Source: Gabonibacter massiliensis (GTDB taxonomy: Bacteria > Bacteroidota > Bacteroidia > Bacteroidales > Marinifilaceae). From it: DNA of 64,000 nucleotides. The notes beneath the pieces are model-generated. The model did not search any database, was not told the origin of the DNA, and saw nothing but the letters and a program-made list of their open reading frames with translations. The stretch covers positions 682,001 through 746,000 of the forward strand of contig LN913013.1 in NCBI GenBank assembly GCA_001487125.1, read 5' to 3'. The position numbers were made by a program, and so were the translations under genes. The stretch's first letter is position 1, and each line of letters starts with the position of its first letter. Below are positions 46,698 to 56,141 of this stretch, one piece after another.

Positions 46698-49600
46698 TTA
46701 AAAACCCACACTTACCGTGAAACTATAATTCTTTGCATAGGGATAGCTTGTTCCCCGTTCTTCCTTTACTGTCGACCAACGGCATATGTCATTGGCATTA
46801 AAACTAATCCCCAAAGATCTCAATCGAATCTTTTTTATTAGCATCTGATCGAAATCATATCCCATGGATAAACCCGAAAAATTCAAAAAATTGTAATCCT
46901 GTACAAAGCGAGAGGTCGGTTTCGTGATCGTCGTATTTTTTATATCATAGAAAGGTGCAATATCTCCCACCTTCATCCACCTTTGCGAAAGTACCCGCTT
47001 ATCCACGTTGGAACCGGCGACATCTGCATTTTCCACTTTATTCAACAGGGTGGAATTATAAGTTTGTGCCCCCCACTGGTACAAGAAAGAAGCATTCAGA
47101 TAAAACCCTCGAAATCCCACGTTTATCCCGAAACTTCCCTGAGCATCCGGAAGTTTATCACCGACTACGACCTGATCATTCGCATTCCAGGTATAAGTAG
47201 TCGTCCCTCCTTTTTTTATAAATTTCTCCCTTCCGTTTGCCGGATCGATTCCCGCCGAACGCACGGCATAAATCGCCGTGGTGGAAGCCCCCTCGTAATA
47301 CATAATCAAAGGTGTAGTCACAAGACCTTCATAACCGGACCAATCGGAATCATAATTTTCAAGAACCCTCTTGTTATACTCCTTGGAAGACTCACCCAAC
47401 TCTACAATCGTATTCTTATTGGAAGCTAAGTTGGCATTCACGACCACATTCCAATCCCGATCCCGATAAAGCGTTGCATTTATATTGAGTTCAAATCCCT
47501 TGTTCAGTACCGATCCGCTATTCGATTTATAAGTACCGAATCCGGAAGAACTTTGAATCGTCACTTCATCGATCAAATCCACTGTTTTTTTACGGTAATA
47601 ACTACCCGATAAATAAAACTTATTATTCAAAAAGCTAACAGTTATTCCGACGTCCAACGTTCTTGTCGTCTCCCAGGTTAAATCCGGATTACCGAGATAT
47701 ACCAACGAATTAGCCGGACCCGTGTAATACCAATTATCCTTATCCGATTGAAAAGTAGCAATTGCGGCATAAGCGGGGAAATTCACTTTACCCGTACTTC
47801 CGTACGAACCACGAACCCGTAACGTGTTGATCAACCAATGGTCCTTTAACCAACTGTAATTATGAAAATTAATTCCGGCACCGAAAGACCAGAAGGGAGC
47901 AAATCGTTTGTCCGAACCGAATTGGGAAGAACCGTCCAAGCGATAAGAACCATCCAGCAAATAAACATCATTATAGGAATAATTTGCCATAGCCAAAAGA
48001 CCGAACAATCGACTCTCAGAGGAGGATACATCCGATTTTTTCGGCTGGTCGGCTGCATCGGCCGGTTTGTTCAGGTTTCCTACCGTAAAACCTTCAAACA
48101 GCATACTTGTAGATTCGGAATAGGACTCCGTGGCATTAATACCCGCCATAGCATTAATAAAATGTTTTCCGAATTGTCTGTTAAAGTAGAACATCGCGTT
48201 TAGATTCCAGTTATACCCGTTGGAAAGAGACCGGGATAAGGTTCCTCGCTCTTTTTCCGGTTTCCGTTCAAAAAAAACATCCTTCGGATCCGTAAAAGAT
48301 TCATTTGTCGAATTAGTCTTGGTGATACTGAATTGCCCTTTAAACTGGAATCCGTTCGTAATAAATAGATTGACACTCAAATTATCGGTAAGATCGTTGG
48401 AACGTACTCTACCGCTATAACTTTTTAAATTTTTGACAGACCACAACGGATTTTTCTTTTTATCAAAACCTACCCCTATTAACTCTTTTACCAACTCTCC
48501 CTTATCATCATAAATTTCATAATAAGGCTGTAACGTCGTATAAGTACTGAAGTTACCGTAAGGTGAATCTTCCGAAGAGGTGGAATTGTACGAGATATCA
48601 TTTCGAATCTGCAACCACTCTTTGCTTCTGAAATCCAGCGTCAATCCGGCTCCGGCCCGGGTTCTGCGGGAACCGATCATTACCCCCTCGTTGCTGTCGT
48701 AATTCAAGTTTATACCGTATCGCATACTCTTTTCTCCCCCCTCTATACTTATACTATGTTTGTGATTGAATACATTCCGCAAAGGTTGAGCCAACCAATC
48801 CGTATCAACTCCCCGCAAAACTCGTTGCAGTATCGTATTATACTCTATATCCTTTAATGCCTGCAAATCTGGATCCTTTGTCGTGTATTGCCCCATTAAA
48901 CGCTCTATCTCCAACTTTTCAGCCGCATTACAAAGATTATAATCCGACAGATCAGGCAATTCCACTCCTCCGTTAAAATTATATGTCACACGCATTTCTC
49001 CCATTTTCGGAGCCACGGTTGTAACGACAACCACCCCGTTGGCAGCACGGGAACCATACATGGCGGTGGCGGCAGCATCCTTTAGAATCGTTATGCTCTC
49101 GATACGGTTCATGTCCATATCGTAAATCTTTTGCACGCTTGCCTCGAAACCGTCCAAAATAAAAATCGGTAAATTCGGATTATCCTTTAGACTGGTTCGT
49201 TGCGTCCTTTTGGCATCTTCCACATCCAATCCCTTCGTCATAGCGATACTGGATTCTCCGCGGATGTTAAATTCGGGTAAAGCATTCGGATCGGAGCCCC
49301 AAATGGAATTTTCCCGGATACGAAACGAGGGATCGAAAACCTGAAGAGCGGCAATCACATTTTTATTATTGGCTTTTAGTAACTGATCCTTACTCACCGT
49401 TACCGCGTTACCGGTAAAACTCTCTTTCCTGATATTCGCATAACCGGTCACCACCACTTCATCGACCTGCTTCATATCCTCTTTTAACACCACGTTAATG
49501 GTATCCTTCCCCGCATATTTAATCTCCCGGGACTCCATTCCGACAAAAGAATACAGCAAAGAAAATTTTTCCATATAAGGCAAGGTCAAAACGTATTTTC

Positions 49601-50084
49601 CATCCTTATCGGTGGCCGTCCCCAAGGTCGTCCCCTTTAGCAACACGGTCACCCCGGGAATGGAAACACCCTTTTCATCGGTCACCTTCCCCAAAATTCG
49701 AATTTTCTTCTCTTTTTCAGAGACATTTTCAGTATCCCTTCGAAACACGATAATTTGGTTTCCGGATATTTCATAAGTGTATTCTGTCCCTGCAAATACC
49801 TTTTCCAATACCTTTTCCACCGTCTCGTTCGTTACCGAAACAGAGATTTCCGCTATAGACCTCTCCTGCTCGTCATTATAAAAAAATTTGTAGGAGGTTT
49901 GTTTCTCTATCTCTTGAATCAACACGGAAAGAGATACTTTTTTCAGGTTTAAAGTCACCCGCTGGGGTTCTACCGGACGACCTTCTGCCGACAGGCATAA
50001 CGAACTTACCCCTAAAAAAGTCAATAAAAATAGCTTACAGATAAATTTTATTGACACGAACAAAAAACATCGCTTTTTTTTCAT
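46698..50084 (-). CDS. SusC/RagA TonB-linked outer-membrane protein with STN domain
   Basis: This is a 1128-residue TonB-dependent transporter. After a signal peptide come an STN signalling domain (about 40-115; LIQEIEKQTSYKFFYNDE), a CarboxypepD_reg-like domain (about 128-205), a TonB-box-like EVVVTGYA and the plug (ATAMYGSRAANGVVVVTT). A 22-strand barrel ends in the aromatic C-terminus FTVSVGF. The STN domain couples ligand binding to the FecR anti-sigma and ECF sigma encoded directly upstream. It pairs with the SusD protein downstream. Confidence 0.94.
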   Translation of the reverse strand: MKKKRCFLFVSIKFICKLFLLTFLGVSSLCLSAEGRPVEPQRVTLNLKKVSLSVLIQEIEKQTSYKFFYNDEQERSIAEISVSVTNETVEKVLEKVFAGTEYTYEISGNQIIVFRRDTENVSEKEKKIRILGKVTDEKGVSIPGVTVLLKGTTLGTATDKDGKYVLTLPYMEKFSLLYSFVGMESREIKYAGKDTINVVLKEDMKQVDEVVVTGYANIRKESFTGNAVTVSKDQLLKANNKNVIAALQVFDPSFRIRENSIWGSDPNALPEFNIRGESSIAMTKGLDVEDAKRTQRTSLKDNPNLPIFILDGFEASVQKIYDMDMNRIESITILKDAAATAMYGSRAANGVVVVTTVAPKMGEMRVTYNFNGGVELPDLSDYNLCNAAEKLEIERLMGQYTTKDPDLQALKDIEYNTILQRVLRGVDTDWLAQPLRNVFNHKHSISIEGGEKSMRYGINLNYDSNEGVMIGSRRTRAGAGLTLDFRSKEWLQIRNDISYNSTSSEDSPYGNFSTYTTLQPYYEIYDDKGELVKELIGVGFDKKKNPLWSVKNLKSYSGRVRSNDLTDNLSVNLFITNGFQFKGQFSITKTNSTNESFTDPKDVFFERKPEKERGTLSRSLSNGYNWNLNAMFYFNRQFGKHFINAMAGINATESYSESTSMLFEGFTVGNLNKPADAADQPKKSDVSSSESRLFGLLAMANYSYNDVYLLDGSYRLDGSSQFGSDKRFAPFWSFGAGINFHNYSWLKDHWLINTLRVRGSYGSTGKVNFPAYAAIATFQSDKDNWYYTGPANSLVYLGNPDLTWETTRTLDVGITVSFLNNKFYLSGSYYRKKTVDLIDEVTIQSSSGFGTYKSNSGSVLNKGFELNINATLYRDRDWNVVVNANLASNKNTIVELGESSKEYNKRVLENYDSDWSGYEGLVTTPLIMYYEGASTTAIYAVRSAGIDPANGREKFIKKGGTTTYTWNANDQVVVGDKLPDAQGSFGINVGFRGFYLNASFLYQWGAQTYNSTLLNKVENADVAGSNVDKRVLSQRWMKVGDIAPFYDIKNTTITKPTSRFVQDYNFLNFSGLSMGYDFDQMLIKKIRLRSLGISFNANDICRWSTVKEERGTSYPYAKNYSFTVSVGF

Positions 50085-50172
50085 AGCTTTGTAATGTTAG
50101 GTTTATAATAAATATATCGCTTAACGCCGGGAGTATCTAATCGTGTTGGAGGCACAGGAGATACTCCTTTTC

Positions 50173-51360
50173 TTATCTTTTCAAAATAATCCGGTCTCCT
50201 TCGATATCGTAATTAATATTTAGATTCTTACACATGGAATGCATGACAACTCCAATATCATCTTTCTTTTCAAATATTCCCCGGAAGGATTGATCGAAAA
50301 TAATTCCCGTTTCATTCACAATTCGTATCCCGTACCAACGTTCCAATTTCCGGACCAGCTCGTCGAATGGCTCGTCATCGATAACAAGCATGCCGTCTTT
50401 CCATCTCACTTTATCTACCGCTTTCACTTCTGCGATCTCCATTCTCCCGTTACACGTATCAAACAGGAACTGTTGATCGGGCCGAATCATGAAGGTGCGT
50501 TCTCCGGCATATACCTTTACACTTCCCTCCACGAGAGTAACGCTCACCCGGCCATGATCTCCGTATGTATTCACCTCGAAAGAGGTTCCCAATACCTCGG
50601 TTCTCATCTCCCTGGCAACAGCAATAAAGGGACAGGACGAGTCTTTCGCCACCTCAAAATAGACATTTCCCCTAACTTCAACCTCTCTTTTATCTTTCCC
50701 GAAACAGACCGGATAACGAATCGAACTTTCGGAATTGATCCACGCTTTGGTCCCATCGGACAATTGAACGGTAAAACGTTCTCCCGAGGGTACGGTAATC
50801 TCATTGTAAATTTTTTCAAAATATACCGCTTCTTCCAAGGGATCACTTACCCCGTACACGATTTCCCGGGGATTGATCTTATGAAGCCGAATGGATTCCT
50901 TTATCTCTCCCGGCAAGGAGAGCGTATCCCGAGTCATACTTATTTTTCGCCCGTCAGATAAGGTTAAAACGATCTCTGTAGCCTGACGTATTTCCAAATC
51001 GTTTTCCGATAAAGTTATCTCTTCGGGCATCCGGGGCCATCCGACCAAAACCATAGCGATCAATCCGACTGCAGCAACCGAGGCTATACGCCACAACCAT
51101 CCCGCACGACGTTCCGACCGCTGGGATTTCATAAATCGACAATACTCTTTTAACCCGTCGTTGAAGCATTCCCGGTCCACTTCTATCCTCGAAGTCAGGT
51201 GCCATACTTTTTTAAATTTATCGAAATAAATCCGGTTCTCCTCTCGCTTCATCCATTCCAAAAAATAAACGACCTCTTCCTGACTCGCACACTCCATTAA
51301 GATACAAACTAATATCTCATCTATATCAAAGTTTTCGGAATCTATCTTTTCTGTCTTCAT
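50173..51360 (-). CDS. FecR-family anti-sigma regulator
   Basis: This 395-residue inner-membrane protein has an N-terminal cytoplasmic sigma-binding part, one transmembrane helix at about 87-107, a periplasmic FecR domain (about 190-290; VPSGERFTVQLSDGTKAWINSES, VEVRGNVYFEVAKD) and a C-terminal DUF4974/STN-like domain (FDELVRKLERWYGIRI). It relays the occupied state of the SusC STN domain to the sigma factor encoded 25 bp upstream. The arrangement matches known Bacteroides transport-coupled signalling. Confidence 0.93.
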   Translation of the reverse strand: MKTEKIDSENFDIDEILVCILMECASQEEVVYFLEWMKREENRIYFDKFKKVWHLTSRIEVDRECFNDGLKEYCRFMKSQRSERRAGWLWRIASVAAVGLIAMVLVGWPRMPEEITLSENDLEIRQATEIVLTLSDGRKISMTRDTLSLPGEIKESIRLHKINPREIVYGVSDPLEEAVYFEKIYNEITVPSGERFTVQLSDGTKAWINSESSIRYPVCFGKDKREVEVRGNVYFEVAKDSSCPFIAVAREMRTEVLGTSFEVNTYGDHGRVSVTLVEGSVKVYAGERTFMIRPDQQFLFDTCNGRMEIAEVKAVDKVRWKDGMLVIDDEPFDELVRKLERWYGIRIVNETGIIFDQSFRGIFEKKDDIGVVMHSMCKNLNINYDIEGDRIILKR

Positions 51361-51385
51361 ATCTTAAAGACAGTTGAAAATAGTT

Positions 51386-51997
51386 TTAGTCCCAATAAGA
51401 AATTAAAAAAAATAAAATAATTTGCAACAAATAATCCAACCTTTCCCGCAATCGACTCAAAGCGATGGAGATATGACGTTTTACGGTTTTCTCGGAAATA
51501 ATTAATTTCTCGGCAATTTCCCTGTTTTTTAATCCATCGATCTTACTTAAGGTAAAAACTTCTCTACATTTCTCCGGCAACGTCGCCACGACTTCCCGTA
51601 CGGCCTTTTCGATATCAGAGCGACGCAATAACACTTCTGCTTCCGGTAGCTGGATAACCGTGGAGTAATAAACATCCGCAGAGTGCTCTTGCTCATACTT
51701 TTGAATATTCTTTTTATGAGCCAATGTATTTAAACTTCGATTATAAACCGATTTAAAAAGATAAGTCTTAACCGAAAAAACGATGGATAGAGCTTCCCGA
51801 CCTTCCCATATTTTATAATATACTTGCTGAACCACATCCCGAGCCGCTTCCCTATCTCGCAACAATCTAAAAGCATAATCCAATAACGAATCGTAATACA
51901 TGGTGTAAATATGCACGAAAGCGGAAACTTTTCCCGATTTTAACAGATTCAGTAATTCACTGTCGTCCGAATAATTTTTAACCGTATATATCCCCAT
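51386..51997 (-). CDS. ECF RNA polymerase sigma factor
   Basis: This 203-residue sigma-70 family protein has region 2 (about 24-92; YYDSLLDYAFRLLRDREAARDVVQQVYYKIW) and region 4 with a helix-turn-helix (about 128-185; LPEKCREVFTLSKIDGLKNREIAEKLIISEKTVKRHI). It is the first gene of the operon, followed by FecR and SusC, and is expected to turn on the operon when ligand is sensed. The unusually hydrophobic C-terminal tail (LLQIILFFLISYW) is seen in other Bacteroidales sigma-FecR pairs. Confidence 0.92.
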   Translation of the reverse strand: MGIYTVKNYSDDSELLNLLKSGKVSAFVHIYTMYYDSLLDYAFRLLRDREAARDVVQQVYYKIWEGREALSIVFSVKTYLFKSVYNRSLNTLAHKKNIQKYEQEHSADVYYSTVIQLPEAEVLLRRSDIEKAVREVVATLPEKCREVFTLSKIDGLKNREIAEKLIISEKTVKRHISIALSRLRERLDYLLQIILFFLISYWD

Positions 51998-52289
51998 ATA
52001 AACTCCTGTAATATAACCGCTATTTCACACCCGTCCGTAATTTCTTCAAAAGATTTAATTAGAACCGAGAAGTCAAAAATAAATATATATTATAAATATA
52101 CAAAGATTATCACTAAAAACTCCAATATTAACACACAAAGATGTAATACAACCGTATATTCATTACTACCGTTTATCATGTACATCGTAAATAATCCCAC
52201 GCGATAACTACACTCGATTATTTTACAAAAAAATCCGGTCGAAATTCAACCGGATTATCATACTACCAATCATTCAGATTCATCAAAAC
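51998..52289. other. Intergenic region upstream of the ECF sigma gene
   Basis: These 292 AT-rich bases hold the terminator of the golvesin-permease cluster (52227-52256) and must also hold the sigma operon promoter. I found no convincing -33/-7 pair, which would fit an ECF-dependent promoter, but I cannot define one. No open frame of note is present. Confidence 0.5.
52227..52256 (-). terminator. Rho-independent terminator of the cysteine-rich protein/permease cluster
   Basis: On the minus strand AATCCGGT and ACCGGATT form an 8-bp GC-containing stem with a 9-nt loop, followed by seven T residues. It ends the leftward cluster 34 bp after the giant permease stop codon. Confidence 0.8.
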
Positions 52290-55200
52290 CTATCGTTTTC
52301 CTTTCCGAACCCATTTAACCGCATCGGCATAAACCACTTGTTCTTTATCTGCTCCCCGATCACTTAAAACGACCCGATTCTCCCCTGCACTCAAATTAAA
52401 CTCTCCTAAAGAAAACCATCCCGTCTCTTCCTGCATATTGGTTCGTAAAACAATGTTCTGATTCCCGTCCCGACTCGATAACTCGTAGTATTGAACAGCC
52501 TCTCCCGTGTAACGCACCTGACGGTACCCGATATAAACCCAAACCTCATATTTTCCTTCCTCGGGTAAATCAACTCTCCACTCGGCTTTACAGCTCCCGT
52601 TTCCCGCCTTTTTATAAACCGAACTCCGGATCACATCACCATACATCCGAGTCCCCATACAATAGGTCCAACGAAGCGGTAATTTACTTTTAACAGCCAT
52701 TAATATTTCATCCGCGTAAACGTATTTTTTTTCCTCCTCTTCAGTAGAGGTAAATTCCCCCCGTCGTCTATCCGGTTCTATCAAACGGAATCCCGGATCT
52801 TCATTATCCACGATAAGTTCATTGGAATCCGGCTGAAAAAGACGTTTATCAATATCAAAAACTCCACAAGCAGTATCCGTAACTTCTGTAGCATCCGTAA
52901 ACAACAACAATTCATCATAACCCGCCGGAAAGTTGCGAGATAAATTCAAATTCAGGGAATACACGGGCGGATAATCTACCACATTTTTAATCTCTTTACA
53001 ACTTCCGGCCGGAATACGATAACAATAATCAACGCCTTTATTTTCCCTGTCGGAAATAGTCAAACGTATAATTCCATCTGTGGTACTCGTGTTAAATATC
53101 TTAAACCGTACGCGATATTTTTCTTCTCCGTCAACGAGTATTTTATCCTTTCCGACATCTTTTACCAGATAGGAAGGAATCCCGCATTGTCGGTACCAAT
53201 CCGGCAGTACCCCTATCAAGTCAATTCCCAACTCGGATTTCATTTCGTCGCATAACGTTTCCAAAGCAAACTCCTGAAAAATATGCCTCGTTTCAAACCT
53301 TGCCCAAAAATCGTAAAATCGCTCCAAAGGAACTTTTAACGCAATGTAATCTATCAAATAGTCCACTTTCAATTGAATAATCATTTCCAATACCTCTGTT
53401 GAAAGAGATTCGTCACGTAAAGCCTCTTCAAAACTACACTTCTCTAAATAACGAGTAGCTCTAAGCGCTGCTTCATTCCCGGAAAAATTAGCTCTTATAG
53501 CCTTTTTCCTGTTCGACATGGTGAATAACGCCCTGTCTATTACCGGATATTCCGTTGAAAAAACAGCGTGGAGGTAATTGAAAAACAAGGGAGATACCCA
53601 CTGTCGGTTCATCACGATTTTTTGTCTCCCACCCCAAGGGAAAAACGTCATAAAAATATTTTTATCCCTGTAATGAGCAAAGGGGTGTTTTAAACTCGAC
53701 TGCAATAAATCCAAAAAATACTCCCCGTTCGTCTTATCCTCTACCGCCCCGATAAATTCCCGCCTGTGGCTGTCCATCATCATCACGGAACGTTCGACAT
53801 ACATTACTTGATTGGTCACCCATCTTTCCGGAAACATCACGATTTCCGGCTGAACGAACTCACTTCCGGTTTTCCAATTACGATCCTCCGTCCCGAGAGA
53901 AACAGGCGTCTCTAATAATACAAACTTACGAAAAGGATAGGAGGGAAATTTATTCTCTTGCTCCTTTATCGCTTTCCGCAACATCTCTTCCGGCATCCCC
54001 TCGTACAAAGACATCACGTGATCATGTCCCTTAAAATAATAAAGCTCGAAATTAACGGAGTCCACTTTTAACGTTTTGCTCTCGTAAGTACCCATGCACA
54101 ACGTCAATCCCGTCAAACTCTGCTCGTTTCGAAAATATACCGTATCCCCTTTCCGTCGTGATTCACCCTGAGAAATCACGGTTCGTTTTCCTGAATCCAC
54201 AACCCGTAAACGAAAATCCGTAAAATCTTTCGAAGACACATAAACAGATGACAAATTCACGGGCGGAACAGCTACCGGATACCAGATCGTCTCCGGGGTC
54301 AATAAGGTATAACGATCCCCGATGAAAGCATAGCGCTTTCCAAAACGCAACGGACAATTCCGCCACGTTCTTTTCCAATACGCTTCCTTTTCCACGTCTA
54401 AATAACATACCCGTTCATCTATTTTTCCCCTGTATTCCAAATAAAAGAATACCGTGTCCCCACTCCCTAACGGGCAATCGACCATCACAGCCTGATTCTC
54501 CCGACTGAACTTGACTGCCCTTCCCTTTTTATCCGAAAAACGGGTAATATCCAACCCCGGATTCAAATACAACGCAAAACGCAAAACAGGCTTATTTCCG
54601 CAGTTTACCACGGACAATCCGCTACGGGCTTCTATCCTGTCACCTGTCTGCTCTACCTGTAAATCATGCCGGACGACACGAATAAAACGCTCCTTACCGT
54701 ACTTTTTCCCTGTCTCTAAATAACGATCTCGGACCCGATTCGTCTCTTCGTAAGGATACAAATAAAAAATCCCGCACAATATACCAAACAACACCACCCC
54801 TCTCCCTATCGCCACAACTCCTACAGGGTCTCCAGTCCGATTCGGCAATCGTCTTTCCTTTCCAACAGCCCACAAACATATGCCGATACCCCACGACAGG
54901 AACACAAAGCGATGCAACAGGTAATTCCCCAACCCGACATGCCCGACTACATCAGAAAACACGTTCGGTAAATCCGTTGCTATAAAATCTAAAATCCCGT
55001 ATGCCACTCCAGGAAGCCACCAATAGGTCGCGATCAAAAAAAGAATCAGCACCGACAAGGCAATTCCCTGCTTCCTGAATAATCCGGTAATACCCATCGA
55101 TAAACCGGTGCAAAATACCAAAGCCGGAAACGAAAGCGTCAACCAATAAAACAAATACGCCCATCCCCCAAAAGGAGAATCGCTACCGAACAGATTCAAC

Positions 55201-55586
55201 ATGAATACCGTCATTATCGAAACGAACTGTACTACCACAACCGTCATTACCACACCGATCGCCTTCCCGCACAAATATTCCGCATTACCAACCGGACGTA
55301 CCCTTATTGCTTCCAGACTATCCGCCTGCCTCTCCGACGCTCTCCATTCACACACGGAAAACAGAACCAGAAACGATTGAAAAACACTTACAAGATACGC
55401 ATTTACAAAAGGCATGGAAGAAGGTAAGGCCAACATAAACCAAAGGCTGGCAAGATCACCTTGAAATACATATTGACAACAAAAAACAAGTACCCACAGT
55501 GAAATTGCCAATAACCGGAACACCCGGTTACGCCAAAGTAAACGGTACTCCTGCCAAGCGATACATACAATCGTTCGATTTTTCAT
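52290..55586 (-). CDS. ABC-2 permease with M1-peptidase-like and golvesin-like domains (second paralogue)
   Basis: This 1098-residue protein has the same layout as the one at 24009-27413: about seven N-terminal helices (to about 280), a beta-rich and helical centre, and a golvesin-like C-terminal domain ending in YADAVKWV. The centre aligns in order with M1 aminopeptidase parts but lacks HExxH and the GAMEN-type exopeptidase motif (it has FVQPEIVMFPERW in the equivalent place). It is likely an inactive peptidase-like domain. It is the last gene of the cysteine-rich protein cluster, one base after the thioredoxin-like gene. No ATPase is in this operon; an ATPase might be shared with the flanking ABC copies. 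Confidence 0.75.
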   Translation of the reverse strand: MKNRTIVCIAWQEYRLLWRNRVFRLLAISLWVLVFCCQYVFQGDLASLWFMLALPSSMPFVNAYLVSVFQSFLVLFSVCEWRASERQADSLEAIRVRPVGNAEYLCGKAIGVVMTVVVVQFVSIMTVFMLNLFGSDSPFGGWAYLFYWLTLSFPALVFCTGLSMGITGLFRKQGIALSVLILFLIATYWWLPGVAYGILDFIATDLPNVFSDVVGHVGLGNYLLHRFVFLSWGIGICLWAVGKERRLPNRTGDPVGVVAIGRGVVLFGILCGIFYLYPYEETNRVRDRYLETGKKYGKERFIRVVRHDLQVEQTGDRIEARSGLSVVNCGNKPVLRFALYLNPGLDITRFSDKKGRAVKFSRENQAVMVDCPLGSGDTVFFYLEYRGKIDERVCYLDVEKEAYWKRTWRNCPLRFGKRYAFIGDRYTLLTPETIWYPVAVPPVNLSSVYVSSKDFTDFRLRVVDSGKRTVISQGESRRKGDTVYFRNEQSLTGLTLCMGTYESKTLKVDSVNFELYYFKGHDHVMSLYEGMPEEMLRKAIKEQENKFPSYPFRKFVLLETPVSLGTEDRNWKTGSEFVQPEIVMFPERWVTNQVMYVERSVMMMDSHRREFIGAVEDKTNGEYFLDLLQSSLKHPFAHYRDKNIFMTFFPWGGRQKIVMNRQWVSPLFFNYLHAVFSTEYPVIDRALFTMSNRKKAIRANFSGNEAALRATRYLEKCSFEEALRDESLSTEVLEMIIQLKVDYLIDYIALKVPLERFYDFWARFETRHIFQEFALETLCDEMKSELGIDLIGVLPDWYRQCGIPSYLVKDVGKDKILVDGEEKYRVRFKIFNTSTTDGIIRLTISDRENKGVDYCYRIPAGSCKEIKNVVDYPPVYSLNLNLSRNFPAGYDELLLFTDATEVTDTACGVFDIDKRLFQPDSNELIVDNEDPGFRLIEPDRRRGEFTSTEEEEKKYVYADEILMAVKSKLPLRWTYCMGTRMYGDVIRSSVYKKAGNGSCKAEWRVDLPEEGKYEVWVYIGYRQVRYTGEAVQYYELSSRDGNQNIVLRTNMQEETGWFSLGEFNLSAGENRVVLSDRGADKEQVVYADAVKWVRKGKR

Positions 55587-55587
55587 A

Positions 55588-56133
55588 TCATTTTCCTTTT
55601 ATTCCACTGATAATAACCTCTTTATACAAACGCCACAGCTCATCGTTCCCGATAGGCGTTCCCATCAAAACAACTTCTTTCTTTTCATTCAACAAAAACG
55701 TCTTAAACTGGTAACTATCAGGAAACTTATTTAATTTTCCCATCACCCCTTTCTTATCGAAAAAAATGGGATATCTAAAATTATTTTGCTTAGACAGAAT
55801 AACAACCTGCTTGGGATTTTCTACATGCGCGACAAACAAAAATGCAAGAGAATCCGAATAGGCCCGAATCTCTGTTATCTTTTTGTACCACTCGTACAAT
55901 TGAAGCCTGCATTCCGAACACTCGTTCGAATCCACGTATACTAAAATAGAATAGCATTTATTTAATAAATCATTACACGTTGTATCTTCACCTAAAAATT
56001 TCGCTTCTAACGTGGTGGGAAAGGCAATCTTTTTTCCCCTCCATTCTTTCTGTATATTTTTCTCCATTCTCTTTTCGTTGCTCTGGCAAGAAAAAAACAG
56101 ACTCGTTAGAATCCATATGACAATAACTCTCAT
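55588..56133 (-). CDS. Thioredoxin-fold lipoprotein
   Basis: This 181-residue lipoprotein (lipobox LFFSC, Cys16) has a thioredoxin-like layout: strand ILVYVDSNECSEC with a CSEC pair at the start of the active-site helix, FLFVAHVENPKQVV, RYPIFFDKKG and FKTFLLNEKKEVVLMGTP. It resembles the small TlpA/AhpC-type lipoproteins of Bacteroidales. It lies between the CarboxypepD_reg-like gene (8 bp) and the giant permease (1 bp). A thiol-redox role towards the six-cysteine protein encoded four genes upstream is an attractive inference. Confidence 0.75.
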   Translation of the reverse strand: MRVIVIWILTSLFFSCQSNEKRMEKNIQKEWRGKKIAFPTTLEAKFLGEDTTCNDLLNKCYSILVYVDSNECSECRLQLYEWYKKITEIRAYSDSLAFLFVAHVENPKQVVILSKQNNFRYPIFFDKKGVMGKLNKFPDSYQFKTFLLNEKKEVVLMGTPIGNDELWRLYKEVIISGIKGK

Positions 56134-56141
56134 CGCGTTTA

